Shown here: one piece after another, positions 1 through 8,685 of the stretch
Position numbering within the stretch: position 1 is the stretch's first letter
Layout of the letters: each line of letters starts with the position of its first letter
Assembly (NCBI RefSeq): GCF_013002715.1
Contig: NZ_JABENB010000003.1
Coordinates: 124,001-188,000, forward strand
Length of the DNA: 64,000 bases
Source: Flexivirga aerilata
GTDB taxonomy: Bacteria; Actinomycetota; Actinomycetes; Actinomycetales; Dermatophilaceae
Direction: 5' to 3'
Notes under the pieces: generated by a model
The model's input: the letters and a program-made list of their open reading frames with translations, nothing else
Database searches by the model: none
Told to the model about the DNA's origin: nothing
Program-made: the position numbers and the translations under genes

Positions 1-197
1 ACCGGTCCTCCGTTGACCCACGTGGCCTCGTTCGAGTGACGGGTGAGGCTGTCGGCCTTGCCGATATAGACGACGTTGTCCGTGGGGTCGGTGTAGACGT
101 AGATGCGTGCGGCGTTCGGGTCGCCGGTCTCGGTCAGCGTGAAACCGACGCGTTGAGCCAACGCGACCAGGTCGCGGGCCGAAAGGGTTGCGGGCAT
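1..197 (-). CDS. GIY-YIG-like protein, N-terminal fragment (cut by window edge)
   Basis: Only the first 65 or so codons are present. The protein starts MPATLSARDLVALAQRVGF and then carries IYVYTDPTDNVVYIGKA, which resembles the two beta strands (IY and YIG) that open a GIY-YIG nuclease domain. The ATG at 197 follows no strong ribosome site that I can see. The catalytic Arg and Glu of the fold would lie outside the window, so whether it is an active nuclease or a GIY-YIG-like protein of unknown role cannot be decided. The next gene, a hydrolase, lies upstream of it on the same strand. Confidence 0.5.
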   Translation of the reverse strand, partial: MPATLSARDLVALAQRVGFTLTETGDPNAARIYVYTDPTDNVVYIGKADSLTRHSNEATWVNGGP

Positions 198-284
198 GGA
201 CGCCTCCGCGACGACTCGATGATCCGGGAACCCGACCATACTCGCGGCGCGCCGGCCGAGGAGGCAGTCGGCGCCGACTCGTGC

Positions 285-1268
285 TCAGCCGGTGAGGGGT
301 CGTGCCTTGCGGCCGGTCAGCGGCGTGACCGGCCGGCGGCCTGCCCGCGCGCGGTGGATGCGCCGGCCCGGGCCGTCGCGCAACAGCTCCCGCAGCCTCT
401 CCTGGTCGTATGACGAGGGCTCCGTCGAAGCGATGAATCGCCTTACCAGACGCACGAATTCACCGGGATGGTCGCGATGCGGGAAGTGGCCGCTGTCCGG
501 GATGACGGTCACGTCGGCGCCGGGGGCGAGGGCGGCGACGTTATGCGCGTGCTGGGCCGGGATCACCTGGTCGTCGGCGCCCCAGATGACCGCGAGCGGC
601 ATCTCCTCGGTGAGGTAGGCGCGGTCGGTCATCGTGACGATCTGGCCGTGCCAGTCGACGACCGCTCGCAGCACGTGGCGCACCGCGGCCCGCTGGTGGC
701 TGTCTTTGAAGGAGTCGTAGATCGAGGCGATCTCGTCGATGTCGCGGGTGCCCGGCAACCGGCAGGCGTGCGCGAGCCGCAGCGCGGCGGTGTTGACGTG
801 CCGGATGCCGGGGAGAGTCAGCGCGCCCATCACGTGGTGGAAACCGGGCGTCGTCACCGACCGGATGACCGGGCTCACCTCGGGGCCGAGGCCGCCGGGG
901 GCAACCAGCACGAGGCGCTCGGTCGACTCCGGGTATTGGTAGGCGAACTGCATCGCCACCCCGCCGCCGAAGCTGTGGCCCACCACCGTGACTCGGTCGA
1001 TCTCCAGCACCGACAGCAGGTCGCGCATGCCGTTGGCGAAACCGCCCAGGCTGTAGTCGGCCCGTGGCTTGGCCGACTGACCGTGGCCGAGCAGGTCGGG
1101 TGCGATCACCGTGTAGTCGCGGGCGAGTTGCCGGATGACCGGGTCCCAGGTGTGGTGGTCGCAGGCGACGCCGTGCAGCAACAGCAACACCGGCCCCGAC
1201 CCGATCTTCACGTAGGCACGGCGATGTCCGTGCACGTCCGCGAAGCGGACCCGAGGCGAAACGGTCAT
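285..1268 (-). CDS. Alpha/beta-fold hydrolase
   Basis: 327-residue cytoplasmic hydrolase of the alpha/beta fold. The HG oxyanion motif is at residues 32-33, the nucleophile elbow GHSFGG places Ser99, the acid is in WGADDQ (Asp232 or 233) and the catalytic His is in DSGHF (His261). The substrate cannot be read from sequence; related enzymes hydrolyse esters, lactones or C-C bonds. The start is the ATG at 1268, after which homology begins at once. A TetR regulator is divergent 100 bp away with a short palindrome between them, so local control by that regulator is likely. The last 40 residues are Arg-rich and unlike the family. Confidence 0.85.
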   Translation of the reverse strand: MTVSPRVRFADVHGHRRAYVKIGSGPVLLLLHGVACDHHTWDPVIRQLARDYTVIAPDLLGHGQSAKPRADYSLGGFANGMRDLLSVLEIDRVTVVGHSFGGGVAMQFAYQYPESTERLVLVAPGGLGPEVSPVIRSVTTPGFHHVMGALTLPGIRHVNTAALRLAHACRLPGTRDIDEIASIYDSFKDSHQRAAVRHVLRAVVDWHGQIVTMTDRAYLTEEMPLAVIWGADDQVIPAQHAHNVAALAPGADVTVIPDSGHFPHRDHPGEFVRLVRRFIASTEPSSYDQERLRELLRDGPGRRIHRARAGRRPVTPLTGRKARPLTG

Positions 1269-1303
1269 AGTCGGGCATTCAATCACCTCGACGGGCCTCC
1301 AGC

Positions 1304-1315
1304 TACCGATTGGTA
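1304..1315. promoter_or_regulatory. Candidate TetR operator
   Basis: The dodecamer TACCGATTGGTA is an inverted repeat (TACC, 4-bp centre, GGTA). It lies between the divergent hydrolase and TetR genes, which is the usual place for a TetR-family operator. Short dyads of this ACCG/CGGT type are common for the family. Assignment rests on position and symmetry only. Confidence 0.35.
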
Positions 1316-1358
1316 AGTCGCGTCGTCGTGGTGCGTCGGGCCGCCGGTGCGAGGTCAG

Positions 1359-1364
1359 TACGCT
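1359..1364 (+). promoter_or_regulatory. -10 box of tetR-type gene (leaderless start)
   Basis: TACGCT fits the TANNNT consensus and ends exactly 6 bp before the GTG at 1371. That spacing puts the transcription start on the start codon, so a leaderless mRNA is expected. It supports the GTG over in-frame codons further upstream. Confidence 0.5.
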
Positions 1365-1370
1365 CGCCGG

Positions 1371-2012
1371 GTGCCGTCCGACAAGCCAGCCCCGCCGCGA
1401 CTGACCCGGGAGGCGATCCTCGACGTCGCCGGGCGACTCGTCACCGTCGGCGGCGCGGACGCCCTCAGCATGCGCAAGCTCGCAGGGGAACTCGGGGTGT
1501 CGCCGATGGCGCTCTACCGTCATGTGCAGGACCGGGACGAGCTGCTCGTGGCCCTGCTCGACCGTGAGTTCGAGGCGGTGGTGTGGCCGCCTCTGCCGGA
1601 TCCAGGTGCCGAGCGTGCCGTCCAGGTCATGCTCATGCTGCACCGCGAATTGGCTTCTCGGCCATGGGTTCTGGACGCGCTGACCCGCGGGGACCTGATG
1701 GCCCCGAGTGCAGCTCGCGCGACCGACGACGTGCTGGGCTCCCTGCGGGCCGCTGGGTGCTCGCCCCAGACCGCCGCGATCCGGTATGCCGCAGCGTGGC
1801 GACTGACGCTGGGCGCGCTGCTGGTGGACGCCCGGACCGCCTCGGCGGTCGCGGGGCTGACCCGCCCGACCGTGCAGGAGCAGGTGCGCCGCGACGCCGA
1901 CCCGGAGACCTTTCCGGCCCTTGTCGAGTGCGGTGATGCGCTGCGGCAGCAGCGGCAGGATTTCGACGTCGAGCACGCATTGCGGTTGATCCTGGCGGCG
2001 CCACCGGAGTAG
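1371..2012 (+). CDS. TetR/AcrR family transcriptional regulator
   Basis: 213-residue dimeric DNA-binding repressor type. The N-terminal helix-turn-helix spans about residues 12-58, with recognition helix segment VSPMALYRHV; the C-terminal half (about 80-213) is a ligand-binding domain of the TetR_C type with no recognisable ligand signature. The GTG at 1371 was chosen because a TANNNT box sits 6 bp upstream and homology starts right after. It is divergent from an alpha/beta hydrolase, its probable target, and a TACC-N4-GGTA dyad lies in the shared promoter region. The ligand is unknown. Confidence 0.88.
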   Translation: MPSDKPAPPRLTREAILDVAGRLVTVGGADALSMRKLAGELGVSPMALYRHVQDRDELLVALLDREFEAVVWPPLPDPGAERAVQVMLMLHRELASRPWVLDALTRGDLMAPSAARATDDVLGSLRAAGCSPQTAAIRYAAAWRLTLGALLVDARTASAVAGLTRPTVQEQVRRDADPETFPALVECGDALRQQRQDFDVEHALRLILAAPPE

Positions 2013-2047
2013 GTTTACGCGTACACAACGTGGGCGGAGGGGCGGAG

Positions 2048-2329
2048 ATGGGCGATCCGTCGATCTACGAGGCAGCCGGTGGCCGGGACGTGATGCTCCG
2101 GATCGCCGCAGCGTGGCACGACCGCGCGATCGAGTGTTTCGCGGGCGCGTTGCACGACGCCGGCGTCGCCGCCAACCTCGAGATCTACGACGCGATGCTG
2201 TCCTACTGGGGCTGGGCGACCTGGTATCCGATGTATGCCTATCACGAGTCGCCGGCCGAAGTGCCGGCGAAGTTGCCCATGCCGCAATGGGATTGGGCTC
2301 AGACCGTCACCTTCCGGGAGTCGCAATGA
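2048..2329 (+). pseudogene. Group II truncated hemoglobin with internal deletion
   Basis: The 93-residue product begins SIYEAAGGRDVMLRIAAAWH, like the A and B helices of actinobacterial group II truncated hemoglobins. It ends with the G/H region (RAIECFAGALHDAG, then MPQWDW). Intact family members are about 130-150 residues; the 50-odd residues in between, which include the distal pocket and the proximal heme-ligating His, are missing. The two ends are joined in frame between AWH and RAIECF. A good ribosome site (GGAGGGGCGGAG) precedes the ATG and the stop overlaps the next ATG (ATGA), so it is probably still translated. Heme binding is not expected. I treat it as a degraded gene; a retained non-heme role is possible. 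Confidence 0.65.
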
Positions 2330-3081
2330 TCACGCCCTATCTCACCGTCAAGGACGCCCGCGCGGCGATCGACTGGTATCGGCAGGCCTTCGGGGCGCGA
2401 GTGTCGTTCGCGCCGATCGTCATGGATGACGGGCGCATCGGGCACGTGGAACTCACGATCGGTCAGGACGGTCGCTTCATGATGTCGGAGGAGTTCGCCT
2501 CGGCCGGCGTGGCTGCGCCGGACCCGGGGCGCGACAACGCTGTGTCGATGCACGTCGACACGACTGCCGTCGACGTGGTGGTGCGGCAGGCGGAATCCGT
2601 TGGGGCACAGATCGATCGGCGTCCGGAGGACACTCCGAACGGGCGGATCGCGGTGCTGCACGACCCGTTCGGTCATCGCTGGCTGTTCAACCAGGCGCCG
2701 GCGGACGCCGACCGGCCGGCGGCGCCCGCTCTGGCGCGCGACATCACCGTGAACCTGCCGGTGAGCTCACTCGACGGCGTCGACGAGTTCTACGGCGACT
2801 TCCTCGGCCTGACCGACGAGGGCTTCAATCTCGGCTGGGTGGTGCATCGCAGTGCTCCGCAGTCGGGTGCGCACGTGCAGCTGGTCACCAAGGACGCGAC
2901 GGCCCCGGTGGACTCCGCGATCTCGGTGCACGTGAGCGACGTCGAGGCCGCGTATGCCGACGCGCAGCGCCGCGGCTATCGCATCGTGCATCCGCTCACC
3001 CACGAGGAGTGGGGCGTGCGCCGCTTCTTCGTGCAGGCGCCCGACGGCACCATCGTCAACGTGGTCGCCCACGCAGACTGA
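2326..3081 (+). CDS. Two-domain VOC (glyoxalase/bleomycin-resistance fold) protein
   Basis: 251 residues with two vicinal-oxygen-chelate modules. Module one (about 1-125) begins MITPYLTVKDARAAIDWY and ends HDPFGHRWLF; module two (about 135-250) begins ITVNLPVSSLDGVDEFY and ends APDGTIVNVV. The family includes glyoxalases, dioxygenases and drug-binding proteins; domain one looks like the PhnB/YdeM subgroup. No substrate can be assigned. Its ATG overlaps the stop of the globin remnant (ATGA) and has a GGGAG site 5 bp upstream, so the two are co-transcribed. Confidence 0.8.
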   Translation: MITPYLTVKDARAAIDWYRQAFGARVSFAPIVMDDGRIGHVELTIGQDGRFMMSEEFASAGVAAPDPGRDNAVSMHVDTTAVDVVVRQAESVGAQIDRRPEDTPNGRIAVLHDPFGHRWLFNQAPADADRPAAPALARDITVNLPVSSLDGVDEFYGDFLGLTDEGFNLGWVVHRSAPQSGAHVQLVTKDATAPVDSAISVHVSDVEAAYADAQRRGYRIVHPLTHEEWGVRRFFVQAPDGTIVNVVAHAD

Positions 3082-3090
3082 GGACGGCTC

Positions 3091-3885
3091 CTACAGCCGC
3101 TCGCGCAACCAGGTGAAGTCGGCCTCGTGCTCCGCGGCGCCGCCGGGGGTCTCGCACACCACCGGCGCGCCGGCGTCGCGCACCACGGCGACCAGTTCGT
3201 CCGGATCGACTTGACCCGCACCGAAATTCGCGTGCCGGTCGGCGCCGGAGTCGAACGCATCGCGGCTGTCGTTGGCGTGCACCAGGTCGATGCGGCCGGT
3301 GATCTCGTGCACCCGCTCGACCGCCTCCTTGAGCGGGATCCCGCCGGCCCAGGCGTGGCAGGTGTCGAGGCAGAAACCGACCTGCTCGAAGCCGTCGGCC
3401 TCGCGGATCGCTCGCCATACGCCCTCGATGCGATCCAGATGGCGGGCCATCGCGTTGTCGCCGCCGGCGGTGTTCTCGATGAGCAGCGGGATCTTGAGGT
3501 CGGTGGCCTCGATCGCCTTGCGCCAGTTGTCGAAGCCCTTCTCCGGGTCGTCCGACTTGTTCACATGCCCGCCGTGCACGATCAGCCCCTTCGCGCCGAT
3601 CTGTGCCGCGGCGTCCATGTGCTGCTGTAGCAGCTTGCGGCTCGGGATGCGGATCCGGTTGTTCAGCGTCGCGACGTTGATGATGTAGGGCGCGTGCACG
3701 TAGAGGTCGACGCCCGCGGCCTCGGCGTCGGCGCGCAACCCGTCGGCGCCCCGGGCATAGGCGATTTCCGGGCCCTTGTAGCCCTGCGGGTCGCCGAGGA
3801 AGAACTGCACGACCGTCGTATGGCGGGCCGCCGCCTCCGCCAGCGGATCGGTCTGGTCGACGTGCGCACCGATGGAGATCGTCAT
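3091..3885 (-). CDS. nfo: Deoxyribonuclease IV (endonuclease IV family)
   Basis: 264-residue TIM-barrel AP endonuclease of the Nfo/AP endonuclease 2 family. It would cut DNA at abasic sites with a trinuclear zinc centre in base-excision repair. Visible zinc-ligand segments are VHAPYIIN, IVHGGHV, LLIENTAGG (Glu), FCLDTCHAWAGG (Asp and His), LVHANDSRDAFDSGADRHANFG and VCETPGG (Glu). The protein is slightly shorter than the about 280 residues of the Escherichia coli enzyme. The ATG at 3885 is the only good start. It is divergent from the GAF regulator with 45 bp between the starts. Confidence 0.88.
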   Translation of the reverse strand: MTISIGAHVDQTDPLAEAAARHTTVVQFFLGDPQGYKGPEIAYARGADGLRADAEAAGVDLYVHAPYIINVATLNNRIRIPSRKLLQQHMDAAAQIGAKGLIVHGGHVNKSDDPEKGFDNWRKAIEATDLKIPLLIENTAGGDNAMARHLDRIEGVWRAIREADGFEQVGFCLDTCHAWAGGIPLKEAVERVHEITGRIDLVHANDSRDAFDSGADRHANFGAGQVDPDELVAVVRDAGAPVVCETPGGAAEHEADFTWLRERL

Positions 3886-3918
3886 GCGAACCAGGGTAGG
3901 CAGCCGGTCGGACAGCGT

Positions 3919-3924
3919 TACCGT
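3919..3924 (+). promoter_or_regulatory. -10 box of GAF-regulator gene (leaderless start)
   Basis: TACCGT matches TANNNT and ends 6 bp before the ATG at 3931. The spacing predicts transcription starting at the start codon and supports this ATG. Confidence 0.45.
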
Positions 3925-3930
3925 GAGCAC

Positions 3931-5190
3931 ATGCCGACCGACCGGCCGACCCACGGTTTCGCCCCGCGCGATGTCGCGGAGGAGGCCCGCGCCGCCTTCC
4001 TCGAACACGGCGACCCCGCCGCGGTGCGGCCGGTGGTCTTCGAGTCGTGGGTGCGGTCGATGACCGACGGCCTCGACCCGGAGGCCGAGCTCGAGCAGGT
4101 GCCGTTGGCCGGCGACGACCTGAGCGCGCTGCGCGAGCGCCACCCGCTGGCGGAGTTGATGCCGCTGATCCGCTCCCTCCTCACCGAGAGCGCCGCCGAG
4201 GCCGGGCTGCTGGTGGCGGTGAGCGACGCCGCGGGGCGCCTGCTCTGGGTCGAGGGCGACGAGGCGTTGCGCGCGCGGGCCGAGGGCATGCTCTTCCTGC
4301 CGGGCGCCGACTGGGCCGAACGCGTCGTCGGCACCAACGCGCCCGGCACCGCACTGGCCACCGGCCGCCCCGTGCGCATCCGGGGTGCCGAGCACCTGGC
4401 CCGGCAGGTCACTCCGTGGAGTTGCTCGGCGGCGCCGATCCACGATCCCGACACCGGCGCGATGCTGGGCGCGCTGGACCTGACCGGCGGCGACGTCGCG
4501 GCCGGCCCGCAAAGCCTCGCGCTGGTCAGCGCGACCGTCGCGGCGGTGGAGGCGCAGCTGCGGCTGCAACGACTGAGCAGTGGACTCGCCGTCCCGCAGG
4601 ACCTACAGCGACCGGCGCCGCACCGGCTCGACGTGCTCGGCGCCGGCCACGCCACGCTGGCCAGCGGCGACAGCGTCCGGCGCTTCGGGCTGCGGCACAG
4701 TGAGCTGCTGCTCCTGCTCGCCGAGACGCCCGGCGGCCTGACCGCCGATCAGCTGGCGATCGGGCTGAGCGACGACGACCGGCCCTCGGTGACCCTTCGT
4801 GCCGAGATCTCCCGGTTGCGCGGGCTGCTGCCGCCCGGTCTGCTCGCGTCGCGGCCCTACCGCTTCGCCGGTCAGCTGCGCACCGACGTGCAGGAGGTGC
4901 GCGACTGTCTCGATCGGGGTGACGTGGCCGCCGCGGTGAGCCGATATCGCGGTGCGGTGCTGCCCGACTCGGAGGCGCCCGGCGTCATACAACTGCGAGA
5001 CCAGCTGCACGCCAGGATGCGCAATTCGGTGCTGGCACACGGGGATTCGGACCTCCTGCTGCGCTTCGCCGACACCGCGTTCGGGCGTGACGACCTGCAG
5101 TTGTGGGAGGCGGCAGAGCTGCTGATGGCTCCCGGATCACCCCGCCAGGAGTCGGTGAGCGAGCGGGTGCGCGGGCTGCGCGGAGTGTGA
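3931..5190 (+). CDS. GAF-domain transcriptional regulator
   Basis: 419 residues. An N-terminal helical part with ESWVRS (about 30-45) resembles AcoR-type activators. A GAF sensor follows (about 60-195, with GADWAERVVGTNAPGTALATG and WSCSAAPIHDPDTG). The C-terminal part (about 235-300) is a helix-turn-helix-like segment (LTADQLAIGL, VTLRAEISRLRGLL). There is no AAA+ sigma54-activation domain, as is usual for the actinobacterial version. Regulators of this kind sit upstream of acetaldehyde or ethanol-related aldehyde dehydrogenase and DUF779 genes, which is the arrangement here, so it probably controls the next two genes. The effector is unknown. Confidence 0.78.
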   Translation: MPTDRPTHGFAPRDVAEEARAAFLEHGDPAAVRPVVFESWVRSMTDGLDPEAELEQVPLAGDDLSALRERHPLAELMPLIRSLLTESAAEAGLLVAVSDAAGRLLWVEGDEALRARAEGMLFLPGADWAERVVGTNAPGTALATGRPVRIRGAEHLARQVTPWSCSAAPIHDPDTGAMLGALDLTGGDVAAGPQSLALVSATVAAVEAQLRLQRLSSGLAVPQDLQRPAPHRLDVLGAGHATLASGDSVRRFGLRHSELLLLLAETPGGLTADQLAIGLSDDDRPSVTLRAEISRLRGLLPPGLLASRPYRFAGQLRTDVQEVRDCLDRGDVAAAVSRYRGAVLPDSEAPGVIQLRDQLHARMRNSVLAHGDSDLLLRFADTAFGRDDLQLWEAAELLMAPGSPRQESVSERVRGLRGV

Positions 5191-5195
5191 TCCAC

Positions 5196-5213
5196 GCAAC
5201 GTTCGTGCAACGT
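5196..5213. promoter_or_regulatory. Candidate operator: direct repeat GCAACGT
   Basis: GCAACGT occurs at 5196 and again at 5207, one helical turn (11 bp) apart, about 70-90 bp before the aldehyde dehydrogenase start. Together the pair also reads CACG...CGTG as a loose palindrome. It is a plausible binding site for the adjacent GAF regulator; nothing beyond position supports this. Confidence 0.3.
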
Positions 5214-5283
5214 GCCTGGACCTAGCGTCGAAGGATGCCGGCTGGCGATGCCGGCGGAGACGACCTTCATGGAGGACTTCGAC

Positions 5284-6806
<1,523 letters not shown>

Positions 6807-6807
<1 letters not shown>

Positions 6808-7196
6808 TGGATGACGCCCCCACGACGGCCGCCGGCGACAGCGATGTCGCCGGCGGCGTCGCCATGACCGACGACGCCGCGGCGATGCTGCGCCGGCTGA
6901 TCGGGGAGCACGGGCCGCTGATGTTCCACCAGTCCGGTGGGTGCTGCGACGGCTCCGCGCCGATGTGTTACCCGCAGGGCGACTTCAAGGTCGGCAGCCG
7001 CGACGTGCACCTGGGCGACCTCGACCCCGGTGACGGTGCCGCGGTCGTGCCGGTCTACATCTCCGGAGAGCAATACGAGGTATGGCGCCACACCCGCCTC
7101 ACGATCGACCTGGTGCCGGGCCGCGGCTCCGGCTTCTCGGTGGAGGCGCCGACCGGCTACCGGTTCCTCACCCGTTCGGATGTCTGCGCGCCCTGA
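6807..7196 (+). CDS. DUF779 family protein
   Basis: 129 residues; the DUF779 core is about 25-125, with FHQSGGCCDGSAPMC rich in cysteines, YISGEQYEVWRHT and FSVEAPTGYRFLTRSD. The cysteine cluster suggests metal or thiol chemistry, but the biochemical role is not established. DUF779 genes are nearly always paired with ExaC-type aldehyde dehydrogenase. Here the ATG overlaps the dehydrogenase stop by one base (TGATG), so the two are translationally coupled. The first 20 residues are a non-conserved acidic tail. Confidence 0.85.
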
Positions 7197-7245
7197 CGTG
7201 ACCGCCCCGATCCGGACTTGCCCTCCGGTTCTTGCATCGCAGGCG

Positions 7246-7251
7246 TAGCGT
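7246..7251 (+). promoter_or_regulatory. -10 box of BchI-like ATPase gene
   Basis: TAGCGT (TANNNT) ends 7 bp before the GTG at 7259, which predicts a leaderless transcript and supports the GTG over an upstream in-frame ATG at 7232. Confidence 0.4.
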
Positions 7252-7258
7252 TGTAGAC

Positions 7259-8674
7259 GTGAGCGTTTCGAACCCTTCGACACCTGCACCCACGATCACC
7301 ACCCTCGGCGAATTGCGCGCCTCCGGCCATCGCCAGCGCGGCGTCCGCGCCGAGATCCGGGAGAACCTGCTCTCCGCACTCGCCGCCGGGCGGGACCCCT
7401 GGCCCGGCATCCAGGGCTTCGAGAGCACGGTGCTGCCGCAACTCGAACGCGCCCTGCTGGCCGGCCACGACGTCGTGCTGCTCGGCGAACGCGGCCAGGG
7501 CAAGACCCGCCTGCTGCGCACCATCGTCGGCCTGCTCGACGAGTGGACCCCGGTCATCGCCGGGTCCGAACTCGGCGAACACCCCTACGAACCCATCACT
7601 CCCGCGTCGCAGCGACGGGCGGCCGCACTCGGCGACGACCTGCCGATCGCGTGGCGGCACCGCGACGAGCGGTATGCCGAGAAGCTCGCCACCCCCGACA
7701 CCTCGGTCGGCGACCTGGTCGGCGACGTCGACCCGATGAAGGTCGCAGAGGGCCGCAGCCTCGGCGACCCCGAGACGATCCACTTCGGGCTGATCCCGCG
7801 GGCCCACCGCGGCATCGTGGCCATCAACGAGCTGCCCGACCTCGCCGAGCGCATCCAGGTCGCGATGCTCAACGTGATGGAGGAGCGCGACATCCAGGTG
7901 CGCGGCTACACGCTGCGGCTGCCGCTGGACGTGCTCGTGCTGGCCAGCGCCAACCCGGAGGACTACACCAACCGCGGGCGGATCATCACCCCGCTGAAGG
8001 ACCGCTTCGGGGCGCAGGTGCGCACCCACTACCCGCTGGAGGTGGAGGGCGAGGTCGCCGTCGTCGAGCAGGAGGCATCGCTGGAGGCGAAGGTGCCGTC
8101 ATACCTGCTGGAGATCCTGGCGCGCTTCACCCGCGGGCTGCGCGAGTCCAACGCGGTCGACCAACGTTCAGGTGTGTCAGCGCGATTCGCGATCGCGGCC
8201 GCTGAGACGGTCGCCGCCGCGGCGCTGCACCGGGCGACCGTGCAGGGCGAGGACGAGGCGGTCGCGCGCATCATCGACCTCGAGACGGCCGTCGATGTGC
8301 TCGCCGGCAAGGTGGAGTTCGAGTCCGGTCACGAGGGACGCGAGCAGCCGATCCTGGAGCACCTGCTGCGCACCGCCACCGCGGAGACCGCGCGCCACCG
8401 TCTGCAGGGCATCGACCTGGGCCTGCTCGTGCAGGCCCTCGAGAGCGGTGCCCAGGTGACCACCGGTGAGCAGGTCACCGCGGGCGAACTGCTGCACGAG
8501 CTCCCGGTGCTCGGCGAGTCCGAGCTGTATGACGACATCGCCGACCGGCTGGAGGCGTCAACGCCGGGGGAGCGCGCGGCGGCGGTCGAACTCGCCCTCG
8601 AAGGTCTCTATCTAGCGCGCAAGGTCAGCAAGGAAACCGACGACGAGGGCAACGCGACGTACGGAGAGAGCTGA
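7259..8674 (+). CDS. MoxR/BchI-type AAA+ ATPase
   Basis: 471-residue AAA+ protein related to the magnesium-chelatase I subunit. Walker A is GERGQGKT at about 76-83 and the Walker B/presensor region is GIVAINELPDLAERIQ. The segment VLVLASANPEDYTNRGRIITPLKDRFGAQVRTHYP contains sensor 1 and the arginine-finger region (cited here as its landmarks ASANPED and LKDRFG). These ATPases remodel targets together with a von Willebrand A partner, and the next gene encodes exactly that. No chlorophyll genes are near, so a chaperone-like role rather than metal chelation is inferred. Start GTG 7259 is backed by a -10 box. Confidence 0.85.
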   Translation: MSVSNPSTPAPTITTLGELRASGHRQRGVRAEIRENLLSALAAGRDPWPGIQGFESTVLPQLERALLAGHDVVLLGERGQGKTRLLRTIVGLLDEWTPVIAGSELGEHPYEPITPASQRRAAALGDDLPIAWRHRDERYAEKLATPDTSVGDLVGDVDPMKVAEGRSLGDPETIHFGLIPRAHRGIVAINELPDLAERIQVAMLNVMEERDIQVRGYTLRLPLDVLVLASANPEDYTNRGRIITPLKDRFGAQVRTHYPLEVEGEVAVVEQEASLEAKVPSYLLEILARFTRGLRESNAVDQRSGVSARFAIAAAETVAAAALHRATVQGEDEAVARIIDLETAVDVLAGKVEFESGHEGREQPILEHLLRTATAETARHRLQGIDLGLLVQALESGAQVTTGEQVTAGELLHELPVLGESELYDDIADRLEASTPGERAAAVELALEGLYLARKVSKETDDEGNATYGES

Positions 8675-8685
8675 GGCGAAAAGCC

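Noticed and set aside
1269..1976. Open frame extending the alpha/beta hydrolase far upstream on the minus strand
   Set aside because: It runs antisense through the TetR gene, shows no homology before MTVSPRVRF, and reflects the high-GC code. The hydrolase is started at 1268.
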